Source: Bacteroidaceae bacterium (GTDB lineage Bacteria; Bacteroidota; Bacteroidia; Bacteroidales; Bacteroidaceae). Taken from it: DNA of 40,753 nucleotides. A model generated the notes under the pieces. It searched no databases, was not told the DNA's origin, and was given only the letters and a program-made list of their open reading frames with translations. Shown here one piece after another: positions 16,304 through 24,991 of the stretch. The position numbers were made by a program, and so were the translations under genes. The stretch spans positions 1 through 40,753 of the forward strand of contig JAFYWV010000039.1 in the NCBI GenBank assembly GCA_017546505.1, given 5' to 3'. The first letter of the stretch is position 1. Each line of letters begins with the position of its first letter.

Positions 16304-17980
16304 TTACTTCTTTGCGAAAGCCTTCTTTACCTCTTTTGCAATTGCCTTGTCAGCAGAAGCCTTTGCTGCGTTGAGTTTCTTCTGTGCAGCAGCCTCAGCC
16401 TTTGCATTGCCGGCAGCCTTTGCAGCCTTTACAGCATCATAAAGATCCCAAAGTTTCTTCTGTGCTGTAACCTTCTTCTGAGCAGCGGTGTAAGCCTCAG
16501 CCTCAGCCTCTGTTGCAGCCTCAGCCTCAGGAGTAGCGAATGCGTGCTTGTAACCCTTTACCTCATTCCAGTGACCGCGTGTAAAGTCGGGGAATGTAAC
16601 GGCAGCGCAGTTGTTGTCCATTGACAATGTACCGAGCTCGGCCAAGCAGCACCACTCTGCCATATCATATACGTCCATATCGAGTGGCAAACCGTTCTGC
16701 AAGCAATATACAAGACGTGAATCCATCACGAAGTCCATACCACCGTGACCGAGGTCGCGACCCTTCTCAACATACTTCTTGAGGATTGGGTGGTAGTACT
16801 TTGCCATCATAGCATCCTTCTGCTCGTCGCTCATAAAGCCGTGAGCGTTGAGGTTGTCAACCTGAGGAGCGCCTGTTCCCTTGAGAGCCTCGCCAGAGAG
16901 AGCGAGCTTAGGCTCGGGATACTTTGTAGCGTAGCCCTTTGTACCTGTGAGCTTAAACAAACGGTTGTAGGGCTGTGGAGTCATAACGTTGTGCTGGATT
17001 TCAACAACCTTACCCTTTGCTGTACGCATAAGTGTTGTTGTGTGGTCGCCGTTGCGGAACTCCTTGCACTCCTTACCGGTCTTCTCCTTTACAAGTTCCT
17101 TGCCGAAGAATGGATCTGTATCCATTGCAACAAGTGTTGTAAAGCGGTCGCCACGGTGAATGTCCATACACTGCGCTACGGGGCCAAGGCCGTGAGTAGC
17201 GTAGAGGTCGCCACGGTTCTCTTTGTTATACTTCAGACGCCAGTGGAGGTTGTCAACATCGTTGTCGGCAGGGTCCTTCCAGTATGCATCCCAGAACCAC
17301 TCGAGGCTGTGGATATATGCACCCTCGGCACGGATAATCTCACCGAATACACCATCCTGAGCCATTGCAAGAGCGTTCATCTCATAGTCGTCGTAGCAGC
17401 AGTTCTCGAGGATGAAGCAGTGGAGACGTGTCTGCTCTGAGAGGTTGATAAGACTCCAGCACTGCTCAAGGTTCATTGCTGAAGGAACCTCGATAGCTGT
17501 GTGCTTGCCGTTCTCCATAGCATACTTTGCAATAGGATAGTGGTGATTCCAGTCGGCAGCAACGTAAACGAGGTCAATGTCGGGACGCTCGCAGAGAGCC
17601 TTGTAACCATCAGCACCATAGTAGATGTCGGCAGGCATCAAACCTTGCTCACGCAAGAATTTGTTGCACTCCTCGGCGCGCTCGTACTCATAGTCGCAAA
17701 GAGCAACGATTTCAACACCCGGGATACGGCAGAAACGGATAACGGCACCGTCACCACGCATACCAAGACCGGCGAACGCTACGCGAACAGTCTTGATTGG
17801 AGCAACAGCAAGGTTAAGAACGTGCTCCTGACCTGCAGGACGCTCTGGAGTCTCAACTACAATTGTACCTTTGTCCCAATGCCATTTTGTAGAGGGAGAA
17901 AGTGACTGAGCCTGTGATGTTGTGCCGGCAAACGCCATTACAGCAACAAGGGCTGCACCAAAAAATTTCTTCAAGTTCAT
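16304..17980 (-). CDS. GH109-like Gfo/Idh/MocA-fold protein with Ala/Lys/Glu-rich C-terminal tail
   Basis: A 558-residue exported protein with a Sec signal peptide (MNLKKFFGAALVAVMAFAG, cut near SQA-Q). The NAD-binding Rossmann domain begins at VRVAFAGLGMRGDGA (about residue 65). EIVALCDYEYERAEEC, HYPIAKYAMENGKHTAIEVP and YATHGLGPVAQCMDIHRGDRF are typical of the GH109 / exported Gfo-Idh-MocA family, whose characterised members hydrolyse alpha-N-acetylgalactosamine by an NAD-dependent redox mechanism. The usual family length is about 440-480. Residues 482-558 form an extra tail almost entirely of A, K, E, Q (TPEAEAATEAEAEAY, KAAKAAGNAKAEAAAQKK), predicted helical. The substrate is inferred from family only. 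Confidence 0.88.
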   Translation of the reverse strand: MNLKKFFGAALVAVMAFAGTTSQAQSLSPSTKWHWDKGTIVVETPERPAGQEHVLNLAVAPIKTVRVAFAGLGMRGDGAVIRFCRIPGVEIVALCDYEYERAEECNKFLREQGLMPADIYYGADGYKALCERPDIDLVYVAADWNHHYPIAKYAMENGKHTAIEVPSAMNLEQCWSLINLSEQTRLHCFILENCCYDDYEMNALAMAQDGVFGEIIRAEGAYIHSLEWFWDAYWKDPADNDVDNLHWRLKYNKENRGDLYATHGLGPVAQCMDIHRGDRFTTLVAMDTDPFFGKELVKEKTGKECKEFRNGDHTTTLMRTAKGKVVEIQHNVMTPQPYNRLFKLTGTKGYATKYPEPKLALSGEALKGTGAPQVDNLNAHGFMSDEQKDAMMAKYYHPILKKYVEKGRDLGHGGMDFVMDSRLVYCLQNGLPLDMDVYDMAEWCCLAELGTLSMDNNCAAVTFPDFTRGHWNEVKGYKHAFATPEAEAATEAEAEAYTAAQKKVTAQKKLWDLYDAVKAAKAAGNAKAEAAAQKKLNAAKASADKAIAKEVKKAFAKK

Positions 17981-18069
17981 AATTACAGTTAATTAATATT
18001 GATTGTGTTTATCATTTTATCGGCTACTGCTGCCACATTTCAAGAACATATATCTCAAAATCGCAATTA

Positions 18070-18101
18070 CAAAGATAGCTACAATAATATTATTTCACAA
18101 A
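18070..18101 (-). promoter_or_regulatory. -33/-7 promoter of the GH109-like gene
   Basis: Minus strand TTTG at 18101-18098, 20-base spacer, TATCTTTG at 18077-18070. The box sequences and spacing are the same as for the downstream C10 protease. The leader is about 85 bases. Confidence 0.7.
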
Positions 18102-18147
18102 TAATCAGCTGTTTTTTGAGCCTAAACCCAAAATAATCCATCTGCTC

Positions 18148-19434
18148 TTATTCAAGCGTTGAGAAATCAACATCAGGAGCCTCTGTCGTATTGCCTGCAC
18201 GCTCAAACCAAGTACCGGATGTCATATACTCGTCAAAGAAACCACCCATTGAAAGGAAGAAGCCCTCACCTTCCACGCCGCCTGTATAGTCGAGACGGTG
18301 TCTGTAATGGCCGGTTGTATCACAAGTAAAACGTCCACGTGTCAACGGAATCCAACGGCCGTCGGCTGTACGCGCCCACTGGTTGCAATAATAGGCCTTG
18401 CGATTGATGTAACCCATCACAGGGTTGAAGTTCTCAAGGAAAGAGTGTGCATTTGTGTACCAGGTTGTGGTTTTTGGACGACGCCACGATGCCACAAGCA
18501 CCCATTTATTCTGATGGTTGTCGTAGAAGTAGGCTGTATAAACCGTGCTGTTATCACTATCGGGGTGTACACCCATCAGGAATCGGCAACGCTCGCCTGC
18601 CTTCCAGTCGTAGTGCATATAACTTTGACCGCCTGAACCCTCATTACCGAAATCATTTATCTTTACATTTTCTCCCTTTTTGACGAGTTGCACACGCAAA
18701 GAATCGGGGATATCCGCAGGGTTGTCTGTTTCAAAAGGACTCCACACCGAGAACAAAACTCTTCTTGGATAGGGGGAATTGTTCTGCATTCCGAAATAGC
18801 CCTGGCCGAAACCGCAAGCCATATAATAACTGCTGGGGATATCACCCTCCTCGGGCACAATCACCTCATTATAAAACCACTCTACATCCTCCTTAGGAAG
18901 AGAATAACCCATATGTACCGATGGACCGCGACGACCAAAGTGGGTGCTGAAGTCTGGTGCGACACACACAACAGGAGCAACATCGCCACCTACAAAAACG
19001 GTTGAGACATTACCAAAATCAGCCCCTTCTTTTATCTTGATGCCACGGACATCCATTTTAACATAGCCGGGAGTCTTCACCTTGAATGTACCGACCTCCA
19101 CACGTGACAATGTATCACTGTCGAGTTTGATTTTTTTCTTTTTGCCCAAGAGAGAGACCTCTATCTGCGAGTGTCCTTTTGCACGGAGAGCGACTCTCAT
19201 CTTGCCACTCTTCTCTGTTTTGAAGTAGAAACTCACAACGTCATCTGTGCTATCCCAGTTACGCAATGCACAATGCTGTTCATCTATAAAGACATTCTTT
19301 GCATCACTGCCCTCTGACGCAGCGGTTACATACGCATTACCGGCCAGGGTAACAACACTCCCATCCTGTGCAACCGACGGCACGACATAACACAGAACCG
19401 CGACCAGCACCAACAATAGCCTTCTCTTTTTCAT
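18148..19434 (-). CDS. Exported DUF5077/DUF3472 domain protein
   Basis: A 428-residue protein with signal peptide (MKKRRLLLVLVAVLCYVVPSVAQ). Residues about 27-150 match my recollection of DUF5077 (beta-sandwich, VFIDEQHCALRNWDSTDDVVSFYF). Residues about 165-400 match DUF3472 (MGYSLPKEDVEWFYNEVIVP, YMACGFGQGYFGMQNNS, WSPFETDNPADIP, GGQSYMHYDWKAGERCRFL). These domains are found together in secreted gut Bacteroidetes proteins thought to act on glycans or bind them; no activity is established to my knowledge. It begins 32 bases after the MORN gene stop, so it may share that transcript. Confidence 0.82.
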   Translation of the reverse strand: MKKRRLLLVLVAVLCYVVPSVAQDGSVVTLAGNAYVTAASEGSDAKNVFIDEQHCALRNWDSTDDVVSFYFKTEKSGKMRVALRAKGHSQIEVSLLGKKKKIKLDSDTLSRVEVGTFKVKTPGYVKMDVRGIKIKEGADFGNVSTVFVGGDVAPVVCVAPDFSTHFGRRGPSVHMGYSLPKEDVEWFYNEVIVPEEGDIPSSYYMACGFGQGYFGMQNNSPYPRRVLFSVWSPFETDNPADIPDSLRVQLVKKGENVKINDFGNEGSGGQSYMHYDWKAGERCRFLMGVHPDSDNSTVYTAYFYDNHQNKWVLVASWRRPKTTTWYTNAHSFLENFNPVMGYINRKAYYCNQWARTADGRWIPLTRGRFTCDTTGHYRHRLDYTGGVEGEGFFLSMGGFFDEYMTSGTWFERAGNTTEAPDVDFSTLE

Positions 19435-19466
19435 ACACGTATAAATTTATAAGTTCTTTTTCTAAA

Positions 19467-20111
19467 TCACTCCACCTTGGTGTCACCAAGCCATTTGCCA
19501 TAATAGACACTGCGGTTGGTCTTCACAAGCATCCCGTATCCATCGCGGTATCCACCGCGGTAACAACCATACCACAAATCGCCATTAGCCCAACGATAAA
19601 CACCGTAGCCATCGCGACGACCGTTGTAGAACTCACCAAAATAGATATCGCCGTTCTTGTAGGTCTCTTGTTTGAATGAATAGGGCGACGGCACACCGTC
19701 GGCCGACGCAACAAGCGGAAATTTCAACGGAATATCGCCCTCTTTTGTGTGCCGGCGTATTATTTCCCCCGTTGCAAGGTCATACATCACATAATGTTCA
19801 TCACTCCCCACCCTGACAACATCACTGTTTATCAGCAGACCGAAGAGCAGCTTGCCATTGCGGTACTGCCCATAGGATTCAAAACCCGACGCAGAGCGGA
19901 AGAGCCCCCAACCATAGAATTTACCGTCAATAAACGTACCCAGATATTCACCGACAGCACCGGATATGGAACCTGTCTGCGCCTCACCTCGCACGTAGTC
20001 ACAAAAGACAGCCTGCAAAGGGTCGCACATCTCATCATACAACTTAACCCTCTCCTGTGCCACAAGCGGCAAGGACAACAGGAACAGAATGGCAAAAAGA
20101 CTATTTTTCAT
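19467..20111 (-). CDS. Exported MORN-repeat protein
   Basis: A 214-residue protein from MKNSLFAILFLLSLPLVAQ, which is a clean signal peptide; an ATG two codons upstream (20117) is an alternative. Gly/Tyr-rich MORN repeats are visible: GEYLGTFIDGKFYGWGLF, YGQYRNGKLLFG, YFGEFYNGRRDGYGVYRWAN and WYGCYRGGYRDGYGMLV. MORN repeats form extended beta-hairpin sheets that bind lipids or proteins. The start lies inside the nadD reading frame (11-base overlap), so translation is probably coupled to nadD. No further function can be given. Confidence 0.82.
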   Translation of the reverse strand: MKNSLFAILFLLSLPLVAQERVKLYDEMCDPLQAVFCDYVRGEAQTGSISGAVGEYLGTFIDGKFYGWGLFRSASGFESYGQYRNGKLLFGLLINSDVVRVGSDEHYVMYDLATGEIIRRHTKEGDIPLKFPLVASADGVPSPYSFKQETYKNGDIYFGEFYNGRRDGYGVYRWANGDLWYGCYRGGYRDGYGMLVKTNRSVYYGKWLGDTKVE

Positions 20112-20685
20112 TCCCATACATTTTCTTTTCTTTGATGAAGAGAGACACAGAGTGTGGCACAAACGAGGTTATATCCTCACCGGCAGCAACAGCAGCACGA
20201 ACCATTGTAGAGCTTACATCATAGAGCGTCGCAGGCAACCACTGCACACCGGGCGGCAACAGCGGCACGGCCTCATCGCCACGAGGATAAACAATAATGC
20301 CATATTTTGAAAGAATCTCTTCACCCTTATACCAACTGTCGAATTTTCTCCAATTGTCTGCACCTATGAGCAACAAGAACTCTTTCTCGGGGAAAGCCTC
20401 TTCAAGTGCAGCAAGCGTATTGAAAGTGTACGACGGACGCGGCAGAGCAAACTCAAAGTCGCAGGCCGCCATACCGGCCTTGCCATCAACAGCCAGCTGC
20501 ACCATCTGCAGGCGCAACGACTCGTCACTCAAAGCGCAGCCTTGCTTATGCGGATTTTGAGGAGTGACCATAAACCACACCTCACAGGCAAGCCCACGCG
20601 CAAGCACCTCGGCAGCAAGGGCAAGATGCCCATTGTGAATGGGGTCGAAACTGCCACCGAATATCGCAACCTTTTGTCTATTCAT
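20101..20685 (-). CDS. nadD: Nicotinate-nucleotide adenylyltransferase
   Basis: A 194-residue nucleotidyltransferase that makes nicotinate adenine dinucleotide for NAD synthesis. The N-terminus VAIFGGSFDPIHNGH contains the GGSFDPxHxGH motif, FLLLIGADNWRKFDSW binds the nicotinate ring, and VSSTMVRAAVAAG is the ISSTxxR motif. I chose the ATG at 20685 (MNRQKVAIFGG), which overlaps the gmk stop by 8 bases; an upstream in-frame start (20703) would extend further into gmk. Confidence 0.95.
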   Translation of the reverse strand: MNRQKVAIFGGSFDPIHNGHLALAAEVLARGLACEVWFMVTPQNPHKQGCALSDESLRLQMVQLAVDGKAGMAACDFEFALPRPSYTFNTLAALEEAFPEKEFLLLIGADNWRKFDSWYKGEEILSKYGIIVYPRGDEAVPLLPPGVQWLPATLYDVSSTMVRAAVAAGEDITSFVPHSVSLFIKEKKMYGNEK

Positions 20686-21244
20686 TAAGAAATTTCTCAA
20701 CAACAGCCATCAAATCCTGCTTTGCCTTATCAAGGTCATCGTTAACAATCACCCTGTCGGCAAATTTTGCAAAAGTCATCTCGTACTCGGCCTTGCTGAC
20801 ACGTTTTTCAATCTCCTCCATCGAGGTATCGCCACGGCCTATAAGGCGCTCGCGCAACACATCGGTCGACGGCGCCTGGACAAAGATGAAGAGCGCACGC
20901 TCACCATAGTAGCGTTTGAGGCTGCAACCACCCTTGACATCGACATCAAAAAGGATATTCTGTTGCTCCAGCTGCTGTTCTACCTGCGATTTCAGCGTAC
21001 CGTAGAAACGACCCGGATAGACCTCTTCATACTCCACGAACTCATCGGCTGCAATGCGTGCCCTAAACTCGTCGGCCGTAAAAAAGTAGTAATCCACACC
21101 GTGTTTCTCCTCGCCACGCGGAGGGCGGCTTGTTGCCGACACCGAGAAACCGAAAGAAGCATCCTGTTTCATCAGGAAATGCACCAAAGTAGATTTGCCC
21201 GAACCCGACGGCGCCGAAAAAATAACGACTTTGCCTTTTTTCAT
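20678..21244 (-). CDS. gmk: Guanylate kinase
   Basis: A 188-residue protein converting GMP to GDP. It shows a P-loop (SAPSGSGKST), the GMP-binding region ATSRPPRGEEKHGVDYYF, EYEEVYPGRFYGT, and the lid FVQAPSTDVLRERLIGRG. The length is normal. It starts 6 bases after the yicC stop and overlaps nadD. Confidence 0.97.
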   Translation of the reverse strand: MKKGKVVIFSAPSGSGKSTLVHFLMKQDASFGFSVSATSRPPRGEEKHGVDYYFFTADEFRARIAADEFVEYEEVYPGRFYGTLKSQVEQQLEQQNILFDVDVKGGCSLKRYYGERALFIFVQAPSTDVLRERLIGRGDTSMEEIEKRVSKAEYEMTFAKFADRVIVNDDLDKAKQDLMAVVEKFLNE

Positions 21245-21250
21245 ATTTCT

Positions 21251-22126
21251 TTACATTACATTCAGAACCTGTTCTTTAATCTGCTCCAACTCATCCTTCA
21301 TCCGCACAACAATCTTCTGCATCTCGGCGTGATTACTCTTGCTGCCGAGGGTGTTTATCTCACGTCCCATCTCTTGCGCTATGAAGCCCAATTTCTTGCC
21401 CTGACCTTTCTCATCCTCCATAGTCTCAAGGAAGTACTGCAGATGATTTGACAAGCGTTGCTTTTCCTCGTTCACATCGAGCTTTTCAATGTAGAAAATA
21501 AGCTCCTGTTCCAGACGGTTGCGGTCATAATCGACACCGGCAAACTTTGCAAGCGACTCCTCGATGCGGGAACGGATTTTCTCGACGCGCTCCTTCTCGA
21601 AAGGCTCTACAGAGCACAGCAACTGCGATATGTTGGATATTTTGCTTTGGAACTTCGCCGCCAATGCCTCACCCTCCTGCTTGCGGAAGGCAACAAGGTC
21701 GGCAAGCGCAGCCTTGACACCCTCGAGCACCAGAGCCCACTCCTCCTCGGTAACCTCATACACCTCTTTGCGCGCAATCACCTCGGGCAGGCGCACTATA
21801 ACTTCAAAAAGATTTTGTGGCACAGAGAGCCCGGTATTCTTTGCAACCTCGGCAAACTGCTCTACATAACCCTGCACAACAGCCTGGTTAATCGATGGCA
21901 TATCGGCCTTTTCGCCCTGCTCGACCCACAATGAGAAATCGACCTTTCCACGCTCGAGCACATTTGTCAAAAGAGTGCGGATTTCCATCTCACGACCTTT
22001 GTACTGCGGAGCAATGCGGGTTGACAAATCCATAGCTTTTCCGTTGAGCGAACGTATCTCGACACAGATTTTCTTATCTTGAAGTATGGTTACAGACTTG
22101 CCATAACCGGTCATTGAATATATCAT
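21251..22126 (-). CDS. yicC: YicC/YloC family endoribonuclease-like protein
   Basis: A 291-residue protein with the family start MIYSMTGYGKS; in-frame sequence upstream of this is not part of the family. The N-terminal YicC domain (EIRSLNGKAMDLSTRI) is followed by the C-terminal DUF1732 (FLETMEDEKGQGKKLGFIAQ, EMGREINTLGSKSN). E. coli YicC is an RNase implicated in sRNA turnover. The yicC-gmk adjacency is conserved widely in bacteria and supports both calls. Confidence 0.92.
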   Translation of the reverse strand: MIYSMTGYGKSVTILQDKKICVEIRSLNGKAMDLSTRIAPQYKGREMEIRTLLTNVLERGKVDFSLWVEQGEKADMPSINQAVVQGYVEQFAEVAKNTGLSVPQNLFEVIVRLPEVIARKEVYEVTEEEWALVLEGVKAALADLVAFRKQEGEALAAKFQSKISNISQLLCSVEPFEKERVEKIRSRIEESLAKFAGVDYDRNRLEQELIFYIEKLDVNEEKQRLSNHLQYFLETMEDEKGQGKKLGFIAQEMGREINTLGSKSNHAEMQKIVVRMKDELEQIKEQVLNVM

Positions 22127-22187
22127 ATATTTTTCAGTTACTGCGGCGGCATCACACCCCGCGCCATTAAACAATCATCCAATTTGG

Positions 22188-22195
22188 CAAATTTA
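22188..22195 (-). promoter_or_regulatory. -7 box upstream of yicC
   Basis: The minus strand reads TAAATTTG (TAnnTTTG), about 62 bases before the yicC ATG, in the divergent yicC-tsaB spacer. Confidence 0.45.
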
Positions 22196-22299
22196 ATCAA
22201 ATAATTGGAATACACCGTCTTTAAACGACGTTTTTTATCGGGCCAATGTAAAACTTATTTAAAAAATATTATTTATTAGTTATTCTAACAATAAATTTA

Positions 22300-22307
22300 T
22301 ATTTTTG
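22300..22307 (+). promoter_or_regulatory. -7 box upstream of tsaB
   Basis: TATTTTTG (TAnnTTTG) in a very AT-rich stretch, followed by a leader of about 40 bases to the tsaB ATG. It is the likely promoter for the long plus-strand run to alkaline phosphatase. Confidence 0.55.
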
Positions 22308-22355
22308 CATTTAATTACCTATAAAACGCACATTGCGGAAAAACCAAAGACAGTT

Positions 22356-23063
22356 ATGAGAACAACGATAATATTACACATAGAAGCATCAACAAACACC
22401 TGCTCGGTTGCATTGAGCCAAGACGGACACGTATTCTTCGAGAGGGTGAACCGCGAGGGAATGTCACACGCAAAGGTGCTTGCACCGTTTGTTGAAGAGG
22501 CATTACAGACCGCCGATGAACAGGGCGCAAAGATAAACGCCGTAGCCCTGAGCTGCGGCCCCGGCTCTTACACAAGCCTGCGCATTGCATCCTCAACGGC
22601 AAAGGGTGTGTGCTATGGCCGCAACATCCCACTTATTGCAATACCCACAACAGCAGTAATGAGTGTTCCGGTGCTGTTGCGTGAGGAACTTGACGAGAAC
22701 GCATTGCTGTGCCCGATGATTGACGCACGCCGCAACGAGGTGTATGCGACAATCTACGACCGCGCATTGGGCGTCGTAAAACCCACACACGCCGAGGTCG
22801 TGACAGAGGAGAGCTACAAGGAACTGCTCGACAAGCAGCCGGTCTATTTTTTTGGCAACGGAGCCGAGAAGTGCAGCAAAATCATCAACCATCCCAACGC
22901 ACACTTCCTCACAGGACACATTGACCCGCTTGCCAAGAATATGATGCCTCTTGCCGAAAGAGCCTGGTATGACGAGAAGTTCGAAGATATCGCCTACTTC
23001 GAGCCCTTCTACCTGAAAAACTTCATTGCAACAAAACCAAAAGAACTTTTGAAGAACTATTAA
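22356..23063 (+). CDS. tsaB: tRNA threonylcarbamoyladenosine biosynthesis protein TsaB
   Basis: A 235-residue protein starting at MRTTIILHIEAS; the in-frame ATG at 22305 overlaps the promoter box and is rejected. The ASKHA-fold motifs IEASTNTCSVAL and SCGPGSYTSLRIASSTAKG, and the central PMIDARRNEVYATIYD, are typical. TsaB is the non-catalytic partner of TsaD in t6A37 tRNA modification. Confidence 0.94.
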   Translation: MRTTIILHIEASTNTCSVALSQDGHVFFERVNREGMSHAKVLAPFVEEALQTADEQGAKINAVALSCGPGSYTSLRIASSTAKGVCYGRNIPLIAIPTTAVMSVPVLLREELDENALLCPMIDARRNEVYATIYDRALGVVKPTHAEVVTEESYKELLDKQPVYFFGNGAEKCSKIINHPNAHFLTGHIDPLAKNMMPLAERAWYDEKFEDIAYFEPFYLKNFIATKPKELLKNY

Positions 23064-23077
23064 AACGATATACCGCT

Positions 23078-23683
23078 ATGATGGAATATAATACCAAACA
23101 GAAGAGACTCCCATTGCCCGAGTATGGCCGCTCGGTACAAAAGATGGTTGACCACGCGCTTACCATTGAGAACAGAGAGGAACGCCAGACGTGTGCAGAG
23201 ACCATCGTGCGTATTATGAGGAGTATGTTCCCCGAACTTCCCGACCAGGAACGCAAGCTGTGGGATCATCTGGCAATAATGTCCGACTTCAAACTAGATA
23301 TAGACTATCCCTGCGAGGTCATTAAACCCGAGGAGTTCCACGTTGCCCCCGAACGCGTCCCCTATCGCAACAGCGAAATCAGGAACAGACACTATGGCCG
23401 CATTGTGGAGGAGATGATAGCCCACGCCCTGACACTTGAGGAGGGCGAGGAGAAGAACTGCTTTATCGAACTCATACTCATTCAGATGAAAAAGAACTAC
23501 ATCGCCTGGAACAAGGATGGTGTGGAGGACAAGAAAATCATCGATGACCTGAAATCATACACCGGAGGAGCAATAGACTTCACCGACAAGGAGATAAGGC
23601 TAACCTCCAACAACAGCACACGCAGCTACAACAACAAGCGCAACAACAATAACAACAAAAAGAACTTCAAACGCAAATTCTGA
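23078..23683 (+). CDS. DUF4290 family protein
   Basis: A 201-residue protein (second Met at 23081 also possible) recognised as DUF4290 from KQKRLPLPEYGRSVQKMVDH and PYRNSEIRNRHYGRIVEEMI, the latter resembling a repeat of the former. It is Bacteroidetes-specific, helical, and without signal peptide. The C-terminal 30 residues are a low-complexity Asn/Lys tail (NNKRNNNNNKKNFKRKF), probably disordered and possibly nucleic-acid binding. It sits 14 bases after tsaB and 2 bases before murA, a placement I recall as conserved. Function unknown. Confidence 0.9.
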   Translation: MMEYNTKQKRLPLPEYGRSVQKMVDHALTIENREERQTCAETIVRIMRSMFPELPDQERKLWDHLAIMSDFKLDIDYPCEVIKPEEFHVAPERVPYRNSEIRNRHYGRIVEEMIAHALTLEEGEEKNCFIELILIQMKKNYIAWNKDGVEDKKIIDDLKSYTGGAIDFTDKEIRLTSNNSTRSYNNKRNNNNNKKNFKRKF

Positions 23684-23685
23684 AT

Positions 23686-24990
23686 ATGGCATCATTCATC
23701 ATTGAAGGCGGACACAAGCTCCACGGCGAGATAACCCCACAGGGGGCAAAGAACGAGGTGCTCCAAGAGATATGCGCAACCCTGCTCACAAACGAGAAGG
23801 TGACAATAGAGAACATACCCGACATTGCCGACGTGAACAATCTCATCAACCAGCTCATCAATATGGGTGTATCGGTGACACGCAACGGCGTAGGATGTTT
23901 CACATTCCAGGCCGACAACATCAACCTGGACTACATTGAAAGCGAAGAGTACATAAACGGCTGCGCAAGGTTGCGTGGCTCGGTAATGTTCATTGGACCA
24001 CTCTTGGGACGATATGGCAAAGCCACTATGTCAGAGCCCGGAGGTGACAAGATTGGACGCCGCCGACTCGACACACACATCATAGGCCTGCAGAAGTTGG
24101 GTGCGCAATTCTCGTTCGACACCGAAAAGAGAGTGTACCGTATGAGCGCCGAAAAGCTCAGGGGTTGCCCAATGCTGCTTGACGAAGCATCGGTGACCGG
24201 CACGGCAAACATAATTATGGCAGCCGTGCTTGCCGAAGGAACAACAACCATATACAACGCAGCCTGTGAGCCATATATACAGCAGCTATGCCGAATGCTC
24301 AACAAGATGGGTGCAAAGATTTCCGGCATTGCCAGCAACCTGCTGACCATTGAGGGAGTGAAGGAACTTGGCGGATGCACACACCGCGCACTGCCCGATA
24401 TGATTGAGGTAGGCAGCTTCATCGGTATGGCAGCAATGACACAAAGCGAATTGACAATCAAGAACGTCTCATTCGAGAACCTCGGCATCATACCCGAGAG
24501 TTTCCGCCGCCTGGGCATCAAGTTCGAGCAGAGGGGTGACGACATCTACATCCCTGCACAGGAGCACTACGAGATTGACTCGTTCATTGATGGTTCTATT
24601 ATGAACATCAGCGATGCCCCCTGGCCCGGGCTCACCCCCGACCTCTTGAGCGTACTGCTTGTGACAGCAATACAGGCGAAAGGCAGCGTGCTCATTCACC
24701 AGAAGATGTTCGAGAGCCGACTGTTCTTCGTTGACAAGCTCATCGATATGGGCGCACAGATAATCCTCTGCGACCCGCATCGTGCGGTAGTAATCGGGCA
24801 CGACAGACGTTTCACATTGAAGCCACGCGCAATGAGTTCACCCGACATCAGAGCCGGTATAGCCCTGCTCATAGCAGCGATGAGCGCCGACGGCACAAGC
24901 CGCATCGACAACATCGAGCAGATTGACAGAGGTTATCAGAACCTTGAAGAGAGACTTAACCAGATTGGTGCAAGAATAACACGCTCATAA
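23686..24990 (+). CDS. murA: UDP-N-acetylglucosamine 1-carboxyvinyltransferase (Asp in place of catalytic Cys)
   Basis: A 434-residue enzyme for the first committed peptidoglycan step (PEP plus UDP-GlcNAc). It carries GAKNEVLQEICA (Lys of the AKN motif), GPLLGRYGKATMSEPGG, TGTANIIMAAVLAEG, PDMIEVGSFIGMAA, and the C-terminal SSPDIRAGIALLIAAM. In the mobile loop the Cys that E. coli has at 115 is Asp121 (PGGDKIGRRRLDTH, codon GAC at 24046-24048). Cys-to-Asp enzymes remain active and resist fosfomycin in characterised cases. The C-terminal domain is otherwise ordinary. Confidence 0.96.
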   Translation: MASFIIEGGHKLHGEITPQGAKNEVLQEICATLLTNEKVTIENIPDIADVNNLINQLINMGVSVTRNGVGCFTFQADNINLDYIESEEYINGCARLRGSVMFIGPLLGRYGKATMSEPGGDKIGRRRLDTHIIGLQKLGAQFSFDTEKRVYRMSAEKLRGCPMLLDEASVTGTANIIMAAVLAEGTTTIYNAACEPYIQQLCRMLNKMGAKISGIASNLLTIEGVKELGGCTHRALPDMIEVGSFIGMAAMTQSELTIKNVSFENLGIIPESFRRLGIKFEQRGDDIYIPAQEHYEIDSFIDGSIMNISDAPWPGLTPDLLSVLLVTAIQAKGSVLIHQKMFESRLFFVDKLIDMGAQIILCDPHRAVVIGHDRRFTLKPRAMSSPDIRAGIALLIAAMSADGTSRIDNIEQIDRGYQNLEERLNQIGARITRS

Positions 24991-24991
24991 A

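Noticed and set aside
16745-17440. 231-residue open frame opposite the GH109-like gene
   Set aside because: Leu/Val/Cys-rich shadow of a well-supported gene with no family resemblance.
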